The notes under the pieces are model-generated. The model saw only the letters and a program-made list of their open reading frames with translations. It searched no databases and was not told the DNA's origin. 6,045 bases of DNA, from NCBI GenBank assembly GCA_016219235.1, contig JACRBO010000160.1, positions 1 to 6,045 on the forward strand, written 5' to 3'. Positions 1 to 5,296 of the stretch are shown piece after piece. The translations under genes and the position numbers were made by a program. This DNA comes from Chloroflexota bacterium (GTDB lineage Bacteria > Chloroflexota > Anaerolineae > Fen-1058). Position 1 is the first letter of the stretch. Each line of letters begins with the position of its first letter.

Positions 1-1006
1 CGGTCGGGATGTGGGTGGGCAGGCTGGTCGCCCCATCGAGGTACGCCACGGCCAACGCCACGGCGAGGTAGCCCATGTCCGACGGCTTCTGCGCGATGAC
101 CATATCGACGGTCTTGGCCTTTAGCATCTCGATAGCGGTGGAAGTCGCATCAAAGGCCACGACCTTGACCTTGCCGCTGAGACCCTTATTGGCTACCACC
201 TGGCCCGCGCCTTGCGCGCTGAAGACGTTGGTGCCGAAGATACCGGCCAGGTCAGCTTCCTTCTGGAGCATGGCTTCGACCTGTGCCTGAGCCTTCGACG
301 GATCGTCGTCGTTGTAGTCCACGCCGACCAACGTCACATCGGGATGTTTGGCGACGACTTCCTTGCAGCCCTTCTCGCGAGCGTCGGTGCTGCTGATACC
401 GGGCTTGACGTTCTGAACGTAGATCTTGCCCTTGCCACCGATCGCCTCGATCAACGCTTCGCACGCGATCTGGCCGCCGAGTTCATTGTCGGAAGCGATG
501 AAGGACAGCGGGAATTTCACCGGGCCGTTGACGTAGTCGCCATCGCCGATATAGGTATCGACGGTGAGGATGGGCAGACCGGAGTCGCTGGCTTTTTGCA
601 GCGGGGCGATCATCGCGTCTTTGTCGACGGGCGCCAGGAACAGCGCATTCAGATCGCCGCGAGCCACCATCGCGTCGAGCATCGGGGTCTGGCTGGTCAC
701 ATCCCATTTCGCCGGGATCTGCACGACGAGTTCGACGCCCAGATCAGCAGCGGCCTGCGCCGCGCCGCGCTGCATCGTGAAGTAGAACGGATCCTGCACG
801 CCGGCCAGGAAGCCGATCTTGTAGGGTTTAAGAGTGGCTGGCTGCGCTGGCTGCGCTGGTTGGGCCGGTTGGGCGGGTTGAGCAGGCTGAGCGGGTTGGG
901 CCGGGGCGGGGGCTTGCGTTGGGGCGGCAGCCGGGGCACAGGCTCCCAGCAACATCGCCGCAACAACTAACAGGCCGACAACATTGAAGATGCGTTTGGT
1001 CTGCAT
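1..1006 (-). CDS. Sugar ABC transporter substrate-binding lipoprotein (partial, C-terminus off the left edge)
   Basis: Extracellular sugar-capture component of an ABC importer, of the ribose-type periplasmic binding protein fold (Peripla_BP_4/RbsB-like). 335 residues are visible and the frame stays open to the window edge. Residues 1-23 form a lipoprotein signal: M-Q-T-K-R, a hydrophobic stretch, then lipobox L20-G-A-C23, so the mature protein is probably lipid-anchored at Cys23. Residues 24-57 are a low-complexity Ala/Pro/Gln linker. The binding fold starts near residue 62 (YKIGFLAG, then DPFY at 72-75). Later fold landmarks are LPILTVDTY, the SDNELGG segment at the lobe crossover, and VVAFDAT near the C-terminal lobe. 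Family members usually run 340-370 residues, so only a short tail is missing. The start is supported by AAGGAG 10 nt upstream. The permease and ATPase genes are not in view and would be expected further left. The family is clear, but the sugar is not predictable; ribose, allose, xylose or an inositol-like ligand are all possible. Confidence 0.93.
   Translation of the reverse strand, partial: MQTKRIFNVVGLLVVAAMLLGACAPAAAPTQAPAPAQPAQPAQPAQPAQPAQPAQPATLKPYKIGFLAGVQDPFYFTMQRGAAQAAADLGVELVVQIPAKWDVTSQTPMLDAMVARGDLNALFLAPVDKDAMIAPLQKASDSGLPILTVDTYIGDGDYVNGPVKFPLSFIASDNELGGQIACEALIEAIGGKGKIYVQNVKPGISSTDAREKGCKEVVAKHPDVTLVGVDYNDDDPSKAQAQVEAMLQKEADLAGIFGTNVFSAQGAGQVVANKGLSGKVKVVAFDATSTAIEMLKAKTVDMVIAQKPSDMGYLAVALAVAYLDGATSLPTHIPT
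839..901 (-). repeat. Seven Ala-Gln-Pro repeats in the lipoprotein linker
   Basis: Residues 36-56 of the binding lipoprotein are seven consecutive A-Q-P units, encoded by degenerate 9-bp DNA repeats. The codons vary (CAA/CAG, CCC/CCG/CCA/CCT), so this is an established protein repeat rather than a fresh slippage tract. It lies between the lipidated Cys23 and the folded domain, so it most likely acts as a flexible tether that holds the binding domain off the membrane. Confidence 0.9.
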
Positions 1007-1016
1007 GACTTACTTT

Positions 1017-1022
1017 CTCCTT
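1017..1022 (-). promoter_or_regulatory. Ribosome binding site of the binding-protein gene
   Basis: On the minus strand the sequence reads AAGGAG followed by 10 nt and then ATG at 1006. This is a strong Shine-Dalgarno match, and it fixes the start of the lipoprotein at the methionine that gives a normal lipoprotein signal. Confidence 0.8.
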
Positions 1023-1046
1023 CTTGTCAGGGTGGGGTGTTCAAGG

Positions 1047-1060
1047 TTAAAGCGTTTCAA
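1047..1060. promoter_or_regulatory. LacI-family-like dyad in the transporter leader (tentative)
   Basis: TTAAAGCGTTTCAA is an imperfect dyad centred on CG, with 5 of 7 positions symmetric. The AAAnCGnTTT core resembles operators used by LacI-family sugar regulators. It lies about 40 bp upstream of the lipoprotein start and downstream of the predicted transcription start, a position where a repressor would block elongation. No LacI-family gene is in the window, and a match of this quality can occur by chance. Confidence 0.25.
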
Positions 1061-1090
1061 TCAGTAGCGGGCTGCGGGCGTGAAATCGAT

Positions 1091-1136
1091 CTGTTTCGTC
1101 GGGGTGTCGACCTCCTGTCGAGCGAAGATGGAACAG
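1091..1136 (-). other. Possible folded segment in the transporter mRNA leader
   Basis: The predicted transcript of the lipoprotein gene has a leader of about 160 nt. Within it CTGTTTCG (1091-1098) can pair with CGAA (1123-1126) and AACAG (1132-1136), with a small bulge. This encloses a perfect 5-bp hairpin, TCGAC/GTCGA (1107-1121), whose loop on the transcript reads AGGAG. I recognise no known riboswitch class here. The hairpin could be incidental. Confidence 0.3.
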
Positions 1137-1174
1137 AGTGTTATTATTTCATCAACCTGTCTTGAGTGATGTTT

Positions 1175-1203
1175 ATACTATCACGCAAAAATCACCGTGT
1201 CAA
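1175..1203 (-). promoter_or_regulatory. Sigma-70-type promoter for the sugar-binding lipoprotein gene
   Basis: On the minus strand a perfect -35 box TTGACA (1203-1198) is followed by exactly 17 nt and a -10 box TAGTAT (1180-1175, 4 of 6 consensus). TATAAA lies 3 nt further down as an alternative -10. Transcription would begin near 1168, leaving a leader of about 160 nt before the ATG. The -35 box directly abuts the tandem repeat array at 1204-1245, so whatever binds the array can reach this promoter. Confidence 0.7.
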
Positions 1204-1245
1204 GATGCAAATGTTTGACTTTTGATGCAAACCCATTGACTTTTG
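1204..1245. promoter_or_regulatory. 20/21-bp tandem repeat array, putative operator shared by both divergent promoters
   Basis: Two adjacent copies of a unit beginning GATGCAAA and ending TTGACTTTT(G) lie head to tail. GATGCAAA is at 1204-1211 and 1224-1231; TTGACTTTTG is at 1215-1224 and 1236-1245. The offset is 20-21 bp, about two helical turns, so proteins bound to each copy would sit on the same face. A further GCAAA at 1185 and an 11-bp partial copy (AATGTTTGACT) at 1210-1220 and 1272-1282 extend the pattern towards both genes. The array fills the gap between the two -35 boxes and overlaps the plus-strand one. It is the best candidate binding site for the DeoR-type regulator encoded next door. 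The assignment to that protein is inferred from position. Confidence 0.65.
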
Positions 1246-1263
1246 CCAGGGCAATGATATAAT
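1236..1263 (+). promoter_or_regulatory. Sigma-70-type promoter for the DeoR-type regulator gene
   Basis: TTGACT (1236-1241, 5 of 6 consensus) is followed by 16 nt and a perfect TATAAT (1258-1263). Transcription should start near 1270, giving a leader of about 35 nt. The -35 box is part of the second repeat copy of the operator array, and the spacer contains a 12-bp palindrome (TTGCC-AG-GGCAA, 1243-1254). Both facts point to repression or autoregulation at this promoter. Confidence 0.8.
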
Positions 1264-1271
1264 CGCCTATG

Positions 1272-1291
1272 AATGTTTGACTATTAACATT
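1272..1291. promoter_or_regulatory. Dyad between the transcription start and RBS of the regulator gene
   Basis: AATGTT and AACATT form a perfect 6-bp inverted repeat with an 8-bp centre, just downstream of the predicted transcription start. Its left arm is part of a third copy of the AATGTTTGACT element also found at 1210-1220. The placement suits a second operator for autorepression. It could also be a weak mRNA hairpin. Confidence 0.4.
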
Positions 1292-1295
1292 TAGT

Positions 1296-1300
1296 GGAGG
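1296..1300 (+). promoter_or_regulatory. Ribosome binding site of the regulator gene
   Basis: GGAGG lies 4 nt before the ATG at 1305. The match is strong, although the spacing is slightly short. It fixes the start so that the helix-turn-helix begins a few residues into the protein, as is usual for DeoR proteins. Confidence 0.75.
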
Positions 1301-1304
1301 AATT

Positions 1305-3026
1305 ATGGCCGATCGTGAGCGCCCGGATCGCATTGTCAACCTCATCGACGAGCACGGTTTTCTGACTATCAGGGAATTGAGTGAACGGCTCAACGTCTCG
1401 GAAATGACGATCCGGCGTGATTTGATGCAGCTGGAGGAACAGAATCGAGTTAAGAAAACATACGGGGGGGCCGCTTCCATCCGATCGGCCGCAAGTGGCG
1501 CGATCGAGACCGTTGAAGCCGTACCCGATCAGAAGCAGATCGGCCCGTTGGTCGATACGATCGATGTCCTGATCGCTACGTCGGTCAATGCCCGGTACGA
1601 TGCGCTGTTGCTCGATCGCGCACAGAAACGCAAGATTCCGGTGATTGCGGAATCGGTGCAGCTGCCCGAGGCAGTCACCGTGGTGGCGGTCGACAACTAT
1701 CAGGCCGGCCACGATCTGGGCGTGTGGGCGGGGGGCCATTTGCGGCAGCGCGGTCAGGCCGGCGGCCGCCTGCTCGACCTGTCGTTTCACCTGCCCAACA
1801 CGCAGACGCGCAGTCAGGGTTTCTGGGCGGGTCTGCGCGAGGCGCTGCCCGGCAGCCAGCTGGTGCTGTCAATCGATGCGCAATCGCAGTATCACACGGC
1901 GTATCAGGTGGCCGGCGACGCGCTGACGGTGCACCCTGACATCAACGTGATCTTCGCCATCAACGACTCCACCGCGCGCGGCGCGCTGCATGCCTGCCGC
2001 GATCTGCAACTCGACCCGGCCAACATCATGGTGGTCACATTCGGCCTGGAGGGCGACACGCTCATCGACGAGCTGATGGCCGATCGGTATTGCAAGGCGG
2101 GCCTGGCCATGTTTCCCGAGATCGTCGGTTTGACGTGCATCGAAGCGGCGATTGCGGCGTACAATCATCAGCCGCTGCCCGATCAATTCGTCACACCGCA
2201 CATCGTCTTGACTAAAGAGACGCTGCCCGATTTTTACACGCATGAGGCGAACGGCTGGAAATTGAACTGGGCGGTGGCCCGCCGCCGATTGACGATCCCG
2301 GTCCCGATCGAGCCGTCTGCCTCACGCGGCGCGAAACGCCTGCCGCGCCAGATCGGCGTGACGGTGCCATTCAGCGAACACGAATGGTATAAGAATCTTT
2401 CGGCGATTTTGCACGAGAACGCGGCGCGATCCAAAATCGGCTGCCAGGTTCTGGAACCCGATCAAAGTCTGCGCGACGAAGTGGACCTGCGGCGGCGGCA
2501 AATTGCGCGGCTGGCGGCGGGGCTGGTGAATGCCGGCGACGTGATCCTGATCGACGGCGGCGAGATTGCCAATTATCTGGCCGAAGAACTGAGGCAGAAA
2601 CAAGACGTTACGGTGATCACCAATTCGGTGACGGTGTTTAACACACTGAATCGAACGCCGGGGCTGGTGCTGATCTCGACGGGCGGGGCGGTGCGGTATA
2701 GCAGCCAGGTCCTCGTCGGGCCGACCGCTGAGAGTGCGCTGCGCGATCTGCGCGCCGACAAGTTGTTCCTGACCGTGAGCGGCATCGCCTTCGATTTTGG
2801 CCTGTCGCACACCAACATCTCCGAAGTCACCATCAAGCAGGCGATGATCCGTTCGGCGAAGGAAGTGATTTTGCTGGCGGACCATACGTGCTTCAGCCAT
2901 GAGTCGGTGATTCAAGTTGCCCCGTTGAATGTGGTGGACAAAGTTATCACCGACGATGCGCTGCCCGCCAGCGTGCGTCTCGATCTGTCCAAGCTGGGGC
3001 TGCAACTCATTCTGGCGCGCGACTGA
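1305..3026 (+). CDS. DeoR-type transcriptional regulator fused to a sugar-binding (PBP-like) module
   Basis: A 573-residue cytoplasmic DNA-binding regulator, over twice the usual DeoR length (about 250). Residues 5-56 are a canonical DeoR winged helix-turn-helix: FLTIRELSERLNVSEMTIRRDL, then the KKTYGGA wing. Residues about 75-315 resemble a ribose-type PBP fold: DVLIATSV, IPVIAES, AVDNYQAGHDLG (cf. SDNELGG in the neighbouring lipoprotein), NVIFAINDSTARGA, MVVTFGLEG. A Pro/Arg-rich linker (323-347) follows. Residues 348-386 (IGVTVPFSEHEWYKNL onward) look like the first strand-helix-strand of a PBP. Residues 392-555 are a DeoR effector domain: GDVILIDGG, VITNS, STGGAVR, KQAMIRSAKEVILLAD, VITDD. 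The usual DSGTT and SK effector-loop residues are replaced (D417-G-G-E-I; C529). Divergent from the transporter gene and sharing a repeat array with it, it probably regulates that gene and itself. The ligand is unknown. Confidence 0.92.
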   Translation: MADRERPDRIVNLIDEHGFLTIRELSERLNVSEMTIRRDLMQLEEQNRVKKTYGGAASIRSAASGAIETVEAVPDQKQIGPLVDTIDVLIATSVNARYDALLLDRAQKRKIPVIAESVQLPEAVTVVAVDNYQAGHDLGVWAGGHLRQRGQAGGRLLDLSFHLPNTQTRSQGFWAGLREALPGSQLVLSIDAQSQYHTAYQVAGDALTVHPDINVIFAINDSTARGALHACRDLQLDPANIMVVTFGLEGDTLIDELMADRYCKAGLAMFPEIVGLTCIEAAIAAYNHQPLPDQFVTPHIVLTKETLPDFYTHEANGWKLNWAVARRRLTIPVPIEPSASRGAKRLPRQIGVTVPFSEHEWYKNLSAILHENAARSKIGCQVLEPDQSLRDEVDLRRRQIARLAAGLVNAGDVILIDGGEIANYLAEELRQKQDVTVITNSVTVFNTLNRTPGLVLISTGGAVRYSSQVLVGPTAESALRDLRADKLFLTVSGIAFDFGLSHTNISEVTIKQAMIRSAKEVILLADHTCFSHESVIQVAPLNVVDKVITDDALPASVRLDLSKLGLQLILARD

Positions 3027-3041
3027 CCACCGCTACAAACG

Positions 3042-3074
3042 AATCGGGCGAGTCCATCGACTCGCCCGATTTTT
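3042..3074 (+). terminator. Rho-independent terminator between convergent genes
   Basis: A perfect 13-bp GC-rich stem (3042-3054 with 3059-3071) closes a 4-nt CATC loop and runs into a T tract at 3070-3074. It begins 15 bp after the regulator's stop codon and matches a classic intrinsic terminator for plus-strand transcripts. It also lies 15 bp beyond the kinase stop on the minus strand. There the following T run is poor, so it may end that transcript less efficiently. Confidence 0.9.
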
Positions 3075-3088
3075 GATTCTCGTCAAAT

Positions 3089-4141
3089 TTAGTCGCAGCA
3101 GTCGCGTGTCCACACCCGCAGCCCGTAGCGGCTCAAATAGATGGGGATGTTCTTGAGCAGCGTGTTTTCCTGCTCGATCTCGCGGATCATGGCGCGCTTG
3201 ACTTGCGAGATGTCGCCGGTCAGGATCGTCACCGACCCGCCATCGCCGCCCGCGCCGTTGACCTTCCAGCCCAGCGCGCCGTGCTCGCGCGCGATGTCGA
3301 TCACGCGCTGATGCTCCGGGCTGACCAAGTCGGGATGCAGCCGCCGCTGCGCCTCCGTGTTGTCGATCATCGCCGCGCCTAACGCCGCGAAATCACCGGC
3401 ATAGACGGCATCGCGCGAGCGGGGGGCGGTGTCGCGCAAGTCCGCGATCTGCTGACAATCCGGCCCGGCATTCTCCAGACTGCGAATCACCATCTCATGC
3501 ACCGACGACGATTGATGCGACTTGCCCAGATAGATCAGCACCAGGCGGCGCTCCAACTCCCACCATGTTGAGTTGGGCACAACGATGGGCGAGACCGAGG
3601 CGTGCGGATACTGGTACATCTCGATGTAGTTGATGCCGCCATAGGCCGCACACAATTTATCTTGAATGCCGCACTGTTGATGCAGCATCTCCGTCTCGAT
3701 GCGCTGCGCGGCCAGGGCCACCTCGTGCGGCGTCATGCGGCCCGGCGACAGCGAATCGAGCGCGCCGATGAGTGCGACCGTCACCGCTGCCGACGTGCCG
3801 GTCGAAGCCCCGCCGGGCGCTTCCGAATAGATCGTGACTTCGAAACTCAAATCGTCGGGCACACGCATGTAGGCGATCGCCGCTTCGAGCAGCGGGTGTT
3901 TGTCCCAGTGTTTTTCGGGATTGACCGCGTAGCGCTCGCCGTAGTTCTCGGCGTTGATCACAATCCGTTCTTCGTGATCGATTTCGGGATAAACTTTGAT
4001 CTGCACTTCGGCATACGGGTACACGCCGATATTGAAGATGCGGCCGTGACCGGCAAACCATGTGTCGGTCCAGCCGCCGTTGTCGCACACGCGAATGGGC
4101 GCGACGCTGTTGATGATGGCGGTGGGTTGGCGAGTGGGCAT
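3089..4141 (-). CDS. GHMP-superfamily sugar kinase (heptose-7-phosphate kinase/fucokinase-like)
   Basis: A cytoplasmic ATP-dependent small-molecule kinase of 350 residues, normal for the family. Motif 1 is at 14-40 (APIRVCDNGGWTDTWF, cf. the GGWTDTPP-type motif of fucokinases and HddA-like kinases). The ATP-binding motif 2 is at 107-119 and reads E-A-P-G-G-A-S-T-G-T-S-A-A, an altered form of PxxxGLGSSAA. G158-I-Q-D161-K, followed by AAYGG, matches the region carrying the catalytic Asp. Motif 3 is VNGAGGDGG (294-302). I chose the ATG at 4141, not the in-frame ATG at 4237: the extra 32 residues do not fit the family and a -10 box lies between the two. No strong Shine-Dalgarno is visible. It converges on the sugar regulator and diverges from moxR, so it is transcribed alone. 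The substrate is probably a hexose or heptose(-phosphate). A role in the neighbouring sugar pathway is inferred from location only. Confidence 0.9.
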   Translation of the reverse strand: MPTRQPTAIINSVAPIRVCDNGGWTDTWFAGHGRIFNIGVYPYAEVQIKVYPEIDHEERIVINAENYGERYAVNPEKHWDKHPLLEAAIAYMRVPDDLSFEVTIYSEAPGGASTGTSAAVTVALIGALDSLSPGRMTPHEVALAAQRIETEMLHQQCGIQDKLCAAYGGINYIEMYQYPHASVSPIVVPNSTWWELERRLVLIYLGKSHQSSSVHEMVIRSLENAGPDCQQIADLRDTAPRSRDAVYAGDFAALGAAMIDNTEAQRRLHPDLVSPEHQRVIDIAREHGALGWKVNGAGGDGGSVTILTGDISQVKRAMIREIEQENTLLKNIPIYLSRYGLRVWTRDCCD

Positions 4142-4171
4142 AGCAAGCGTCCAGAAAAATAGGTTGCGTCG

Positions 4172-4177
4172 ATTATA
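4172..4177 (-). promoter_or_regulatory. -10 box of the GHMP kinase promoter
   Basis: The minus strand reads a perfect TATAAT at 4177-4172, about 30 bp upstream of the chosen ATG at 4141. No good -35 box is found at 16-18 bp (GCAACC at the 17-bp position), so the promoter may be weak or activator-dependent. Its position inside the longer alternative reading frame argues for the shorter kinase. Confidence 0.5.
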
Positions 4178-4196
4178 CAATGAAGCGGGAAGTTGG

Positions 4197-4225
4197 TTGC
4201 CTCGCGGGGCAATCCGAATTATACT
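4197..4225 (+). promoter_or_regulatory. Promoter of the moxR-DUF58 unit
   Basis: TTGCCT (4197-4202) is followed by 17 nt and TATACT (4220-4225), a reasonable sigma-70-type promoter. Transcription would start near 4232, about 35 nt before the ATG at 4267. A TTGCC-N6-GGCAA inverted repeat (4197-4212) overlaps the -35 box and could be an operator. Confidence 0.6.
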
Positions 4226-4266
4226 GCGCACCGACACGACCTCACACCCTGAAGGCGGATTTCCTC

Positions 4267-5229
4267 ATGACTTACACCGTAACCGATGTGCAAGCCCATT
4301 CCGAACGAATCATCGACAACCTGTCGCAAGTCATCGTCGGCAAACGCCGTGCGTTAGAACTGACGGTGATCAGTTTGCTGTGTCAGGGCCATCTGCTCAT
4401 CGAAGATGTGCCCGGCACCGGCAAGACGATGCTGGTGCGTAGCTTAGCGCAATCATTGGGCTGCACCTTCAGCCGCATCCAGTTCACGCCCGATCTACTG
4501 CCCAGCGATGTGACGGGCACGTCGATCTACAACCAGCACACGCAAGCCTTTGAATTCCGGCCTGGTCCAATCATGGGGCAGATCGTGCTGGCCGACGAGA
4601 TCAATCGGGCCACACCCAAGACGCAATCGGCGCTGCTGGAAGCGATGGAGGAGCGGCAGATCACGATCGACGGGGTGGCGCATCCGCTGCCGTCGCCGTT
4701 CATGGTGATCGCCACGCAGAACCCGATCGAGTACGAGGGCACGTTTCCGCTGCCGGAGGCGCAGCTCGATCGGTTTCTGCTGCGTATCGGGTTGGGCTAC
4801 CTGAACAAACGCGAAGAGATCGAGATGATCGACGATCAGCAATTCGATCATCCGTTGAAGACGATCGCGCCGGTGCTGGCGCTGGACGAACTGGCGGCGA
4901 TGCAGGCAACCGTGAAGACGGTACACGTGTCGCCCGCTGTGAAGCAATACATCGTGGACATCACGTTTGCCACGCGCGATCACGAGCACTTTTATCTAGG
5001 CTCAAGCCCGCGCGGCAGTCTGGGGTTGTTCCGCGCGGGGCAGGCGCAGGCCGCGCTGCAAGGCCGCGCGTACGTGCTGCCCGACGACATCAAGGCGCTG
5101 ACCGAACCCGTGCTGGCCCATCGCCTGATCGTCACGCCCGCCGCGCGCCTGAAGAAATTCACCGCGAATAAATTGTTGCGCGATGTGTTGCAGCAATTGC
5201 CGTTGCCGGATTCGCAGTCAGTCAAGTAG
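4267..5229 (+). CDS. MoxR-family AAA+ ATPase
   Basis: A cytoplasmic AAA+ ATPase of the MoxR branch, 320 residues, the typical length. Visible elements in order are: VIVGK (22-26); Walker A D47-V-P-G-T-G-K53-T54; Walker B I106-V-L-A-D-E111; sensor 1 ATQNP (149-153) with the MoxR-typical [16 protein letters not shown] following; arginine finger R169 in LDRF; and sensor 2 S247-P-R249-G. All catalytic residues are present, so it should hydrolyse ATP. MoxR proteins are thought to act as chaperone-like ATPases that help assemble or activate partner complexes, often ones with von Willebrand A domains. A DUF58 gene follows 67 bp downstream on the same strand, the usual partner. I chose the ATG at 4267 over an in-frame ATG at 4180: the -10 box at 4220-4225 lies downstream of the latter, and the extra 29 residues match nothing in the family. 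The RBS is weak. The symbol moxR would be generic, so I leave it blank. Confidence 0.95.
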   Translation: MTYTVTDVQAHSERIIDNLSQVIVGKRRALELTVISLLCQGHLLIEDVPGTGKTMLVRSLAQSLGCTFSRIQFTPDLLPSDVTGTSIYNQHTQAFEFRPGPIMGQIVLADEINRATPKTQSALLEAMEERQITIDGVAHPLPSPFMVIATQNPIEYEGTFPLPEAQLDRFLLRIGLGYLNKREEIEMIDDQQFDHPLKTIAPVLALDELAAMQATVKTVHVSPAVKQYIVDITFATRDHEHFYLGSSPRGSLGLFRAGQAQAALQGRAYVLPDDIKALTEPVLAHRLIVTPAARLKKFTANKLLRDVLQQLPLPDSQSVK

Positions 5230-5263
5230 TGAGATAGTCATGTAGTTCGATAGTCGGATAGTG
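5224..5263. repeat. Five-copy degenerate octamer repeat (NNRTAGTN)
   Basis: TAGT recurs at exact 8-bp intervals: 5227, 5235, 5243, 5251 and 5259. Each copy is preceded by G or A, giving units aagTAGTg, agaTAGTc, atgTAGTt, cgaTAGTc and ggaTAGTg. CAGT at 5219, in phase, hints at a decayed sixth copy inside the coding region. The first unit supplies the TAG stop codon of moxR. The remaining spacer to 5296 shows no terminator, so read-through into the DUF58 gene is expected. Confidence 0.75.
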
Positions 5264-5296
5264 TCGCTTGATCGCTGACTCGCCATCGGAAACAAC

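Noticed and set aside
212..970. A 252-codon open frame on the plus strand with a Gly/Leu/Arg-rich repetitive tail.
   Set aside because: It is antisense to the binding lipoprotein, which has clear family motifs, a lipobox and an RBS. The repetitive tail is merely the reverse reading of the Ala-Gln-Pro repeats.
2322..3005. A 227-codon open frame on the minus strand.
   Set aside because: It is antisense to the DeoR effector domain, shows no recognisable motif, and has a composition (Arg/Gln/His-rich) typical of shadow frames in GC-rich genes.
3602..4162. A 186-codon open frame on the plus strand opposite the kinase.
   Set aside because: It is antisense to all three GHMP motifs and has shadow-frame composition (Arg/His/Asp-rich).
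1243..4212. TTGCC...GGCAA palindromes in both the regulator promoter (1243-1254) and the moxR promoter (4197-4212), suggesting a common operator.
   Set aside because: The central spacing differs (2 versus 6 bp), so one protein dimer is unlikely to recognise both; five-base arms occur readily by chance.
4142..4237. N-terminal extension of the kinase from an ATG at 4237.
   Set aside because: The added residues do not match GHMP kinases, and the TATAAT at 4172-4177 lies inside the extension, so transcripts would probably start after that ATG.
4180..4266. N-terminal extension of MoxR from an ATG at 4180.
   Set aside because: The -10 box at 4220-4225 lies downstream of that ATG, and the extra residues do not fit the family.
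4495..4989. A 164-codon open frame on the minus strand opposite moxR.
   Set aside because: It is antisense to the Walker B to sensor 2 region of a clear MoxR gene, and has no motif and no promoter.
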